Part shown: positions 10,040-22,245 of the stretch, in pieces | Position numbering within the stretch: the stretch's first letter is position 1 | How the letters are laid out: each line of letters starts with the position of its first letter | From: Coleophoma eucalyptorum | Taxonomy: Eukaryota; Ascomycota; Leotiomycetes; Helotiales; Dermateaceae | Assembly (NCBI GenBank): GCA_026120035.1 | Contig: JALRME010000012.1 | Coordinates: 620,001-684,000, forward strand | Length of the DNA: 64,000 nucleotides | Direction: 5' to 3' | Made by a program: the position numbers and the translations under genes | Notes under the pieces: model-generated | Databases searched by the model: none | Seen by the model: the letters and a program-made list of their open reading frames with translations, nothing else | What the model was told of the DNA's origin: nothing

Positions 10040-13000
10040 ATGACTAGACATAATCTTCAGGTACACATTTCATGGTTATTGCGAAACAAAGTCGCCCCGC
10101 CCGTGGGCGTCACCGCGAATTTTGCCCTGGAAAACTTTGACGAGGATTTTGCAGATGACAGCCTTGAGGAGGATAATCTATTGCCGCTTCCCAGCTCCTC
10201 TGGATCCTCGCGAGTCCCGCAGATAATCGGTGGTGTGGCGGAGGAAGAGTTTGTTCGGCCGAGTATTCCTCTCACGAAACCGTCAAAGCCTCTTCCAACA
10301 GAGTTACCGCAGGGCAGTGTTGTGGATATCCCAATGGGACGATTGGAATCCACCAGAAAATCAGTCAGGCCAGGGCTTATGAGTCAACAGCCACATCAGC
10401 TTGCAACCCCAGCATCAACATCTGGATCGACAGCCAAATCTTTGCTCCAGAATTACTCTGTTCTACTCAGAGGCAATGGTAAGCATACCCCTAATAGACA
10501 ACTGCAAATACTGAAAAATATAGCTACGCCTTCTACACTTAGTTCCGAACGATTCCCGACCAGTACCTCAAATCCTCTACCAACTCCGCAAACACCTAGA
10601 CAAACCCCAAAACATACGTTGCGCCAGCCGTCAAAGCTCAAAAACGAGCCAGTCGAATCTGTAGATCTCACAGAAGATGACTTCACCAGAAGACCTAGTT
10701 CAAGGTCAAGCAACTCGGTCGATGTTTGGGGCGAGTCTACAACACTATGGTCTGAAGATCATGCCTCGAGGCCGGAGCCTCTACCTGTATCTAAACATGG
10801 GAAGAAGCGGAAGAGTGTAGAGATTGATGCAAATAGCTCGCCCAGTAAAGACAAGTCACGATCACCTGAAAAGGTCAAAAGGAAACGTCGGCCTCCTTCA
10901 GATGATTTCGAGGACATTGATGAGCTGGAAATCTCCGAGACATTACTAGCAAGTGCTGCCAAGTCTATACCAGCTCCTGCTTGCAACATGGACTTTGGGA
11001 ATTATCCACAAGAGGAGTGTAGTATCACAGAAACGATAAGTAGAGTGGAAACTCGAATCAGGCAAAGTGCTAGCCGGAGCACGTCTGATGGTGCTGCGAA
11101 CACAAACACCCCGAGCCGAGACGTACATTCAGATTTGCGTTTGAAGAGACCGCAGGCCTTTCTCCAAGTCAGTGCCACGCCTGACTCCCTGCCACCGCCA
11201 GTTGTAGCATCCACACAAACTCCACGAAAGCAACGAGATTCACTGAGAAAGACGCGTGTTATCCAGGACTCGGAGGATGACGAACCAATTAGCTTCGAGG
11301 ACTGTCGGGCTTCCTGTTCACCAGATTATACCATCAAGAATAGTTCACAACTTCGAAGCCCTCAGAAAGTTGCGAATTGGCGATCCATGCCAGATTTTGA
11401 GATATCCCAACGACCATCGACTGGATTAGGAGAACCTGCGCGAAAATCTGGTAGTCCTTTGAGGCCCATCTCTCCAGATCTTGGTGAAAATGGGCAATAT
11501 AGTACACCTTCTAAACCTAGGTCTCCAAGGAAGCTTGCCAATTTGCCTCCCGAAATAGAACTAAGTTCGAGTCAGCAAATTCCGTCCTCCTTGTCCACCG
11601 ACCATGAGCTTGTGAAGACATATCTCAAGGACACCTTGGCGTTGAAGCCCTACCAGCAGCGGTTGCTACACCTATTGAATCAAAATTCAGTAGAATCCAT
11701 GTCCTATCATGATAACAACGAACGGGCTCCTGCAAATCTGATGGAAGAGCGAAAGAGAATGTTAGACATGAAGAACGCTTTCTTGTCTCTCGAAATAGAA
11801 CTCGACAAGCACAAGATAGTGACTGAAGAGAAGCGACAGCTTGCCCGTAAGATGTTTGACGGCCTAGACGAGGATGGAGATGCAGAACGCGCAGCTCAGA
11901 AGGCCCGAGATCTTCGTAAGATTGAGGCTACAATTGGACTACTTCTTCGAGTTTCTGGGGCAGTTGAAGAAGGGTTTGCTTCAGCTTCTCGCCCATTAGA
12001 GAACTTTGATTCTATATCTTCACCCTCCAATGAACGAGATGCACTAGGTCTTTCAACAGCAGACTCGAGCGTACCTGCAAGTAATCAAATAATTCTTCAA
12101 ACACAGATACCGGCATTGAGGCAATCTTCAGGTATTGAGGGGAGTCGACGAACCCAAGGGTTTATGCGATCACCGTCTCCAATACGCGCGGAATCATTAA
12201 GACCATCAGATACCATATTATATTCGAATCGACGGGACAATAACGCAGGGTTTGTTTCTCCAACTCGAAGCAGCAAAGTTACCGCGAGACCGAAGCCAGT
12301 CACAGCGGGGACACGACAGCCAGTCTTATCTCGGGGCTCCAGTCCTCTACCTTACGACGTAGACGACAACTACTTCGAGGACATGCTTGAAGATGAATTG
12401 GAAATACAATCGGGCATGGCAAAGATACCCGGGAACACGGCTTTTGAGGAAGAGGAAGACTATGGTGGTTTTGACGATGATGACGACGAAGTGCTTGAAT
12501 TCTTTGAAAAGCAGCAGCAGTCTTTAAATGACTTTCCAAGTCATCGAACTACGTTGTCGAACCCCTCAGCAAAGCCCCCCAAACGTCGTAGCACCACTTC
12601 TTCGAAGGACATGTATGCCCACGTTGACAATGGGCACACCAACCAATGGAATCATCCATGGTCCGGTGATGTCAAGCAGGCACTGAAAGATCGCTTCAAA
12701 CTATCAGGTTTCCGGAACAATCAATTGGATGCAATTAACAATACTCTAGCTGGGAAACACACCTTTGTTTTGATGCCAACTGGTGGTGGAAAATCTCTTT
12801 GCTACCAGTTACCAGCTGTGGTACAAACGGGCAAGACGAAGGGGGTCACGATCGTCATCTCGCCGTTGCTCAGTCTTATGAGTGATCAGGTACAGCACCT
12901 CCAAAAGCTACGTATACAAGCAGCATTTCTGAATGGTGACTCGGAGAAGTCCCAAAGAATTGAGTTATTCAATGTGTTGAAGGGTCCATATCCGGAACAA

Positions 13001-15506
13001 TATGTGCAATTGATATATATCACTCCAGAGATGATCGGTAAGAGCCAAGCATTCACAAGTGCCTTGTCTATACTCCACAGCAAGCAGAAGTTGGCACGTG
13101 TCGTGATAGATGAAGCACATTGTGTCAGTCAATGGGGGCATGACTTCCGGCCTGATTATGTTGGCCTACGGGAAGTGCTTGTCAAATTTCCTGGTGTACC
13201 TATAATGGCCCTTACTGCTACCGCCACTAAGAACGTCCAAGCTGATGTCACTGCAAATCTTGGCATTGAAGGCGCGAAGGTATATGCACAAAGCTTTAAT
13301 CGTCCAAATCTTAACTACGAGGTTCGGGCAAAGAAAGACATAGGCACGAGCAAAGATATTCTCGTGGATATGTGCAAGATTATAAAAGAGAAGCACAATA
13401 ACCAAACGGGTATCATTTATACATTATCAAGAAAAGGTTGCGAGGATTTGGCTGCAACGCTTACAAGAGACTTTGGCATAAATGCTCATCATTACCACGC
13501 TAAGATGGACAAGGACGACCGGCTTCGGGTTCAACAAAAGTGGCAGAGTGGTGAGTGGAAGGTCATTGTCGCAACCATTGCATTTGGTATGGGCATCGAC
13601 AAAGCTGATGTTCGCTTTGTGATTCACCATACTATCCCGAAAAGCCTGGAGGGTTACTATCAAGAGACTGGTCGGGCGGGTCGTGATGGAAGGCCCTCCG
13701 GCTGCTATCTTTATTACGGCTATGGCGATACGGCTATCCTTCAGCAGTTCATCGACAAAAGCGATGGCGACCATGAACAAAAGGCTCGCCAGCGCGAAAT
13801 GCTTGGCAGGATGATACAATTTTGCTGGAATCGTATTGAATGCCGTAGGACGCAGATACTTGCCTACTTTGGTGAAAATTTTACCAAGGAGGAATGTAAT
13901 CACACCTGCGATAATTGCAGATCTGATACCCAGAGAGTGGAGGTGGATTTCACTGCGGAAGCTCGAGCTGCAATCTCACTCGTTGGAAAACTTGAGAATG
14001 CAAATGTCACCATGCTTCATTGTGTAAAGGTCTTGCAAGGCGACTCCAAAGAACGTAAAATCAAAGACCTCAACCATAATGGATTGAAAGAATTCGGCGC
14101 TGCTAGCAAACTCAACCGTTCACAGATTGAACGTATCTTCCATCGTCTCGTAGCAGAGAATCTGCTGTGCGAGGAGAATCTAATGTCACATCATAGGCCC
14201 AAAGGGAGGCCAGCCTTTGTGACAAAGTATATCAAGGTCAGTTTGCTTTATATCGCACAATACTATGCCGTGTCGCTGACAGCAATAGCTTGGTCCCAAC
14301 TGTGAACCGCTGATGAATGGACAGCGCAGACTGAGGTTACATGAGCTCAAATCCACAGAACTAGCTACAAAAACCACAACATCACGGACTAAAGCCAAGA
14401 CGACATCATCCAAGTCCAAAAAAGCTGCCAATGTAACTGCAGGCCATATTAGTAGTACTTATCCGTCCACAATTGTTACCTCGCCAGTGTCCGGACCTGA
14501 TCGCTGGCGAAACAGATCAGTCAATGAGGCTGGCTTTGACAACGAAACAAGAACTGATCGCCGTGGCTACCGACGCGATGATGGCTTTATAACTTCAGAC
14601 AATGAAGGCTCAGAATCAGATGATGCATTTGGCCCGCCTCTGCAAGAACGATCGTCACGCCGAAAATTGGGTGCCACAGCTCAACTTGGACCTCCAATCA
14701 CCACAGATCTGCGGATGGATGCCCTCAATCAGGACCATCAGGTAATTGTGCACCAGTTTGTTGACGCAGCAAAAAAATTGGAGGAGAAAATACGAAACCA
14801 GAAGAGCTTGCGGAGACCACTTTTCACGGAGGCACACCTGCGAGACATGGCTATCAATTGGACCTTGACAACGGAGGAGATGTGTCAAATCTCAGGTATC
14901 AATACAGAACATGCGGTAAACTTCGGAGGGAGATTTGTACCTCTTCTGAGCGATTATCACCAAAGATACGAAACTCTTATAGAGGGTGAGAAACAGGATC
15001 GGGATATGGATGCAAACCACAACATTGTGGATCTAATCAGTGAGGAGGAGGAGGAGGATGACGATGATGAATATGGCGATCCCTTTGACCCGCAGGATGA
15101 CATGGACGAAGCCATTGTAGAACCATCTAAATACTTCTCGTCAAACCCAAAAGGACCGTCAGCAGCTGAACTTGCACGTTTCAACCAGGTTATGTCCATA
15201 GCCTCTGCTGCTCCCTCAGACCAATCTAGAGCTGTGTCTCCTGCGCCAGCAAGAAGAAGCTACGGCGGCGGGAATAGCTGGGGGAAAGGAAAGCCAAGTG
15301 GTGGGAGGAGAAATCGGCCACGCAAAGGGTCTGGTCCATCTTCTGCCGCAGTGACCAAGAGGAGGTCTGTAGGCTCGAGTGCTAATAACTCAAAGAAGTC
15401 AAATACGACAAACGGCTCAAAATCCATCATGTCACAATTTGCAAATAAGTCAGGGAACAGGAGAGGTGGCAGTGGCATGAGTGGTATTCAACCGATGCCT
15501 ACTTGA
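10040..15506 (+). CDS. sgs1: RecQ-family DNA helicase (Sgs1/BLM/QDE-3 type)
   Basis: Two exons, 10040-14236 and 14289-15506, with intron 14237-14288 (GTCAGT...TAG), give 1804 residues. It is a 3'-5' helicase that, with Top3-Rmi1, dissolves recombination intermediates; the Neurospora orthologue QDE-3 also acts in quelling. The long N-terminus (~880 residues) is disordered, charged and Ser/Pro-rich, and opens with MTRHNLQVHISWLLRNK, a short helix possibly for partner binding. The helicase core has motif I PTGGGKSLCYQ (~residue 915), motif II DEAHCVSQWGHDFRPDY (Asp1024), motif III LTATAT and motif VI QETGRAGRDG. The RQC domain has zinc cysteines in ECRR, ECNHTCDNC (~1267-1295). An HRDC domain lies at ~1540-1625, and a basic Gly/Ser-rich tail ends the protein. 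The length is like the long filamentous-fungal RecQ. Confidence 0.95.
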
Positions 15507-16504
15507 GCGGTAGTGTACGAATCATCCATTACTAACATTATCACATCTTGCTTTGGCCGAAGTTCTTTCTTGGTCTGTCTGGTATAGATAACGTCAAATA
15601 GATGAGGTTGGTGTGCAAAGTTGATGCTTGAAGAATCCACTTGTGGAGAGGTGACGATTAGATAAATGATCAAGTAGATAAACGAGGTAGATTATTATCA
15701 TGACACAAGCTTAAAATACCATTAATGATTATTACTGCTCAACGCTAGCTCGCCTTATTTGCTGACACCCTAAAATTTGAATGCTACCTTCATAGGTAAG
15801 AGCCGAGATTATACACATTCGGTATGAACAAGTCGTTTCTCCCTTATCTGTGTGTTGTGCCGTGAACAGCAAATAGTACCAATACCTCAATCAGAATCAT
15901 AGATTCTCCCACAGAGTCTCTTCAATTCTTCTACTTAGTTAGGACAGGTGGTAGTCACTTAATTCAATCCAATTCAACCCAACTGTCGTTCATTACAAAC
16001 TCATAGAACAAGTTGAAAAATTGAATGCCACGGATATGCTATCGAACACGCTCCATTGCATAAACGATTTCCAAGCTTGCAAACAATCAAAATTTAACCC
16101 TCTTGCACCTCTTGAGCAGTTATACTTTCAAAGGCATGGGTGGAGCCTTTATTTCAAGAAGGTTCTAGTGATTTACAAAGTGGCACCTTCGTGAGATTCT
16201 GGTCTCTTGATCATGTGCTTGGGAGACATGAAAGAAACTAATCCTCTCGGCTTCCTACGCCCATCTCTTGTTTTGATGTGCCTTCTCATCCTAGTGACTG
16301 GCTGCCCAAGCCTTTGGTCCACTTTTTTTTTAGAAAGGGTGCAGCAGACCGTAGTCGTTTCTGCTTGTGCTGCACTGTTAGCAAGTCTCCATACTACTAC
16401 TAGCATTGCATACCGTTTGGGTTAAACCATGAATGACACCCATCAGTCGTGCACCTTTTACGGCATCATTGAAAGGATCTATCTGTCCTCTGAGAACGCC
16501 ATTC
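15507..16504. other. Convergent intergenic region
   Basis: About 1 kb between convergent stops of the RecQ and histidine-kinase genes. It is AT-rich with several short frames (for example 16173-16425 on both strands) that look like nothing known. It holds the two 3' UTRs. No RNA gene is recognised. Confidence 0.55.
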
Positions 16505-19500
16505 TCAAGGGCTTCGCTTCGTGGTGTCCCATTCTCTTTGCCATTCCTCAAGTAATAGTTTCAGATGTGACAGTGATAATGGTTTCGTGACAAAGGAGTC
16601 CATGCCGCATGAGAATGCCTTGGTCTGGTCTCGATCTGCCGCAAGTCCAGTCAAAGCAATAATATATGAAGGTCTCCGTCTTCCAGCGTGGTTCTGGGCC
16701 TCAAACCTACGGATTCTTTTCGTGCTCTCGAAGCCATCACATATTGGCATTGTGAGATCTTGAATTTTGAATTAGCCAAATGGAACCCAGTGCCACGTTT
16801 AGGAGGCAAGACGCTTACCCATGAATATCAAGTCATATCCGGTTTCGGAGGACTCAAATGCCTTTGCTGCCTCAAGCCCATCTACCACGCACTTGACATC
16901 CGTATATTTCAGCTTCTTCAAATAAGCTTGAATAAGTTTGATATTTACAATGTTGTCATCTACACACAAAATCCTTGGCTGTTCCACTCTTGGTTGCCAA
17001 GCATTACCTGCATTCTCTCGAGATAAAATTGTGAAGGATGGTGGTTGGAGCGGCTGTCCTGAGGATGGCATAACCGCCGGAATGTGGAAGGATTGCCCAT
17101 GTTTTGGATAAAATATGTCTCTGATATCTTGACCAGAGTTGACTTTAGGAAGTATGTATGAATCCTGGCCCGCTGGATCGTATAGTGTGCCATTGTTAAA
17201 CTCCTGCGTTGATACAGTCGCGGCGATTGACTCAGGGTTATTGGCAGAGTCAGTGGACAAGTTGAGTTTAGCCAGTCCATCGATTTGCCCCTCCAGCCAA
17301 CACGCAAGCATAGTCTTCGCTAGGTAATGCGGGCCAACTGGCTTTGCAATCCAGTGAGTGGCCAAGTCCTTCGTCCTGCCTGCAATAATGACCAACGGAG
17401 GTGTAGATCTGCTTGAAAAGGTGGCAATATCTTCTTCAGAGACCTTCTCGTCGATAATGACAAAATCTGCAGTACACAAGTCCTCCGTGGTAGTCATATG
17501 AAACCACTCGGTAACGTAGAGATGGAGAGATTTCTTTAATGAGCACTTGACGTTAGAGTCGAATCCGGACAGATACACGGTTTTCCCCCCGCACTTGATT
17601 TGCAACTGGGTAATTGAGTCGGGTATGTCAGTTGGACTTTTTGTACTTTGAGCCAAAGGAATTTCGACAGTGACCTGCGTCCCTTGATCGATTTGACTTC
17701 GAACACTAACACTACCGTTTAGAGATTGCACTATCTTTTTAACGATGCTCAGCCCTAGTCCTGTTCCAGAGGAGAAAGAAGACTCTTGGCTGAACGCCGA
17801 ATAAAGTCTGTGGCGTAAGAAGTCATCGGATATGCCAACACCAGTGTCTGTAATAATTATACGTAGAATGCATGTGTCATCTTCGCAGCCGTCTTCTCTG
17901 TGAGTGGACACCTTGCAATTTATGAAGCCCTGCTTTGTAAACTTCAAGCTGTTTCCAAAAAGGTTCATTATGACTCGTTGTATGGCACCTGGCGTACAAC
18001 TGAAGTAATAATTATCAGAGGGACGTATATCCAGAGACATGTTCTGGATAGCTTCGCTCCAGACCTTCGAAATTTGGTCGTGGATATGCCCCTCGGTTAC
18101 GGTACGAATGGCATCTTCACAGAGAGCTGCAATATTAACGATCGAGTATATATGGAGTGAGAAGTCGTTGACCTCATTAATCCCACTAGTACTCTGCAAA
18201 GGGCTTTGGCTGAAATTGTTCACTTTGGTGTAGTCGAGAATGTGAGATACCTATTTAGATGTGAGCTTAGACTCTTTCACAGCCTTGTGAGTCTTTCCAT
18301 AGCTTGTATCTTACTGTATTAAATAGTATTCGGCCGCAGCTGTCAATCGTATCACATAAATTTCGTTGAGAGATAGCCAAATCTGAATCAGCCAGAAGAG
18401 CTGTCGAAGCAAGAATGCCGTGAAGAGGCGTTCTGAATTCATGCGAGATGTTTGAAATGAAGTCGCCTTTCTGTCTGCTTTCCAGCTTTACTCGGACTCT
18501 GTCATATTCTGCAGAAACACTGTTTAGAAAAGCCCTAACAAAGGCAACCTCAATCTCTGTGGTAAATACTGGGCCTTCTTTCAGAGACACCGCAAACGTA
18601 GCACTAATGTAACCCGAACTGACAGAATCGTGAATTGGCGCAAATAACACCTGGCACGCTCCTGGAAAGCAAGTCATCAGATCTTGCCATTCCCTCTTGC
18701 TAGGAATCTTCAGGTCAAACTTCGATCCATCATCATTCTCAAAGAAATACCTGTGCTCTGAAGCTACATCCTTGTCAAGATCAATAGGTTCGCCTTCAAA
18801 AGCAATTAATCGTCCCTCGGTATCGAAACTCCACAAAAAGCCACCAGGATAGCGATGGATCAAATGGTTTACCAAACGAAGGCTGATCGGGTTGAAGGCG
18901 GCCGCAGACGGAAACGAATCGCTGCTGCATCTCACATTGTCTCTTGGTGCATAGGCAAGGATTGTTGCGGGTTTGATTGTTTCTCCACGTTTCCTCGATT
19001 GTGGTAAACCCTGAGGGCGATCGTCGTCATCTGTGACTGCGGTTGAATGAGGAACTATTCATTTGTTAGATTTGGAAGACCGATTATATTTGATGTCAAA
19101 CGAGGAATAATGATTGACATTCCAAAAAAAAAAAATAGGAATTTCCCTATACACGTCCACATCATCTATGTCACTCAAAGGGAAAGAGAATCTTATTGCT
19201 AGGACAATTCTGAAATGCTGCGTTACGGCATGCTTGGTGAACGAAGCGAAATGGCTTGGATAGATAAATCGATAGTAGTGTTTGTGGCAAACTCAAATGG
19301 AAAATAACTTACAAGTTTGGAGATATTCGTTTGCTTTTTGAAGATCCATAGGAATGACATGGCTAGTAGTATCTACGAATACAGTGTAGTCGACCCCTAT
19401 GGAGTTCAGCTACTGCAGAGGAAGAATTTCCACAAATAACATACCTAAAGACTCTCTTAACAAACGTGCTGCCCTTGCCAGCACATCTGCATGAGAAGGA

Positions 19501-20546
19501 CTAGGATCCTCTGCCGAACGTGAAAACATGGCATATTCTTCTAATCCTTGTGATCCTTTGCGTGTGTTTGCTTGTGAGGGATATACTTGGAGACTTGGTG
19601 TTTTCATATCAATGGCAGTTCTCGAGAGCCTCTTCCCATGTCCACTCATTTTTTGTCTCAAACTTTCCAGTCCTGTCTGACTATCTTCAGGCCAATTCTT
19701 TGGTATTTGACTTCTCCCTTCAATAAATGCAGCCAAGCCCTTTGACATTAGAGTGATCCTCGGTTGCTGCAAACTATCTTTTCTCATATCAAGATAGTTC
19801 ATAACATTTGTAGCCATAAGGCCAAGGAAATCGCGTTCCATGTCCGTTAAGCCTCTCTCTCGAGGTCTGTCGTCAATCACGAAGAGACTGCCAATCCGAG
19901 ACCCCGTCCGTGTAACAAGCGGAGTACCAGCATAGAACCTAAAGAAAGGAGCATTCGCGACGTATGGGAGATTGGCAAATTTAGGATCTGCCGATAGGTC
20001 AGGGACCCAGAAGAGAGCATACTTCGAATCGACCGGCTCGGGAGCATCAATTACATGCTTTTCACACATCAGCCAAATCACTCTGTATAGCTTACAGTGA
20101 TATCGTAGAGCTTACTGCACATAAGGCATTGTCTCTTGTGGTGCTCCTGCAAGGATGTTAGAGCACTCGTAAATCAAGCTGGAGACGGAGCGAGAAAACG
20201 GACCCAGAACATCCCATCCACAGATCAACTCCATTTGCATCAGCATTGCCAGTATTCCCAATATCCAGAGTTGGAGTCGACTCAGCGATGAAATACTTGT
20301 GAAGTTAGTAAAGGATCAATATCCTGGGCTATCCTGGTACGCCCGTACTTGAAAGTCACGATCTACCAAGCTGACGATGGATCTCTGAGTATCGAGGCGC
20401 CATGTTACCAACTGGGCAAAGGAAGTGAGAGCAGTATCGGTGCTGGTAAGCTTGGTGCATGAAACGGCCTGAACTGGCTTGTGGAGAAAGGTGTATTGGC
20501 GCGTATCCCTAAGCCGGAGTGATTCGGTGATGGGAGTGCACGACAT
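16505..20546 (-). CDS. GAF-domain hybrid histidine kinase with receiver domain
   Basis: Eight exons on the minus strand are proposed: 20546-20349, 20295-20204, 20146-20116, 20057-19445, 19396-19313, 19054-18315, 18250-16819 and 16758-16505, giving 1147 residues. Domains in order: a divergent GAF domain (~35-200, with FRFYAGTPLVTRTGSRIGS), a linker, HisKA with phospho-acceptor His544 in NISHEFRTPLHGI, and HATPase_c with N box NLFGNSLKF, G1 DTGVGI and G2 GTGLGLSIV. A REC domain with VDDN and phospho-acceptor Asp1064 in FMDLTMP ends the protein. No membrane helix or signal peptide, so a cytosolic sensor feeding a His-to-Asp relay (Ypd1, then Skn7/Ssk1). Ligand unknown. Exon 3 is only 31 nt and the first exon is the least certain; an upstream start is possible. 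Confidence 0.88.
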
Positions 20547-22245
20547 GTCTCCAACCAAAGGTACTCACATCCGGGAGGAAACTTGGATATCAGCTATGGT
20601 CGCCTAGGTACTGCCGCAATGCCTGGGTAACAAAGTATTGATCTGTGAGAACAGCAGTATTCTCAGGTTAGTATTTTCAAGATTGAGCTACTTTCAACGA
20701 CTTGGTAAAGAGCAACTCTGGGGAGGACCCGGAACTGAATTGAGCAGGTAATGAGTTATAAGGTCTTGCAAAATGAGTAAGGGATGGATTCGAAAGTATA
20801 CACACACTTTACACACACAACAAAACGAGAGACTGAAGGTTAAAGGCCCCTACGATGGAGAAAGAGGTTGGTTGTGTAGAGAGCTTTGGATGGGCCTAGA
20901 CCCTTACATGGTTGATGGTGTTGCGGGAACTTCCACTACTGTACAGTAAGTTACTTAGTACTGTATGACCCCACACCCACACTGGGCACAGACCAGCAAG
21001 ACCCTGATTTGACCTACCGGCCGGACCTCGAATCCTGGTTGGACTAGTAGTAAGTAGTAGGATGAAGACGTGTGTTTACCTGGTATTTTGCGAAAAGCGC
21101 AACCATGCGCCCCAACTGGAATTGATTACTCCCTTCCTTCGGTAGGATACGTATTCTATACGAACAAAGGCTAATCGAGAAACCTAATCTCAAATCTCAA
21201 ACTTTGATTGTTTGTCATAACCTCGAAGGTAATAGTCACGGCTTACTGACAAACTGCGAAGGGCTAGATCTACTCGTCAACACCACAAGTATTCCTTGCT
21301 TGGCTGAGGCACGTTGGCTTACGGCATATACGGACTAGGGCGGTGCAGGTACAATCGGATCTGTGCTCCCGTTGTACAAAGCTCGCTTTTCTACAGTTCC
21401 AAATTTATTTAATTTGGCCTCGGAGATGTGGTCCAGTTACATAGAGGAAATCACTGGTAACTCAGAAGGCGTTCTCCAAAGGCCAAGTCTCCGCTTATGA
21501 GTTAGCTTACTTGTCCATAGATCGTTTGCCAAATGAGCGGTGCGTTCGGATATATCTACCCGGCTAATAGCAGGTAGACTAGAAGTCCAAACTTAAAGTT
21601 ACTATTGCTGGGCCATAACCATGGAGTCAATATGCTTGGTTCAGCGAATGGTATTTTACTTTGCAACAAGAACTTGGACCTGATCTTGAGTACACGATTA
21701 CTGCATAAGGTTCCTGCCCGGTATCAGATGGACTAAGTACCGCCCCGGTACTTGCATATACTTGGGTCTAGCAGATATCGTTACCGAGGCGCGAGTAACT
21801 GCTTATCGTACTTTATTTACAATGATGAAAAAAAATACAACAGTTTGGGGCTTCGGAAACTTGCTTATCCGAACATACGTGGGGACAAGCCAACTAACCA
21901 AATTGCTCACAAGAACCAATTGTAGGATCTTGCGGTCAGGGTTGTAACCGGTCGTTAGTGTGGGTATCAGTGGAATCTGGGAAAGTACTTTGATTCTTGT
22001 TAAGCATATGAGCCGAGACACAGTTTCATCTCGACCCTTGGGTCACCACAGAATTGTATTGGATGTCATTGAAAACTAATTTGTGGGGTTGAGACAGTTT
22101 TGTACAAGCGAAATCTTTAAGCCCTCCCTTCCAACGATGGAGAGGCACCATAATCACAGGATCTATTGGTCCAGAAATTCTGACGCTCACTTCTCTTGAC
22201 AATAAGCGGGTATCTCTAATCGTATCTCGTCTTCTCGTAGAATGT
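20547..22245. other. Intergenic region upstream of the histidine kinase gene
   Basis: About 1.7 kb between the histidine kinase (transcribed leftward from here) and the 3' end of the flavocytochrome b2 gene. It has short TACAGTA-like and TAGTAAGTAGTAG stretches (20935-21060) but no frame with protein character. It should contain the kinase promoter and the cyb2 3' UTR. I searched for a tRNA near the CTCGAATCC at about 21028 and found none. Confidence 0.55.

Noticed and set aside
20062..20119. Very short introns (13 or 33 nt) in the kinase GAF region
   Set aside because: Below the minimum intron size seen in fungi; a 58-nt intron with the same donor keeps the frame.
20930..21180. Possible tRNA near a CTCGAATCC sequence
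   Set aside because: No matching acceptor stem, D arm or anticodon arm could be formed around it.
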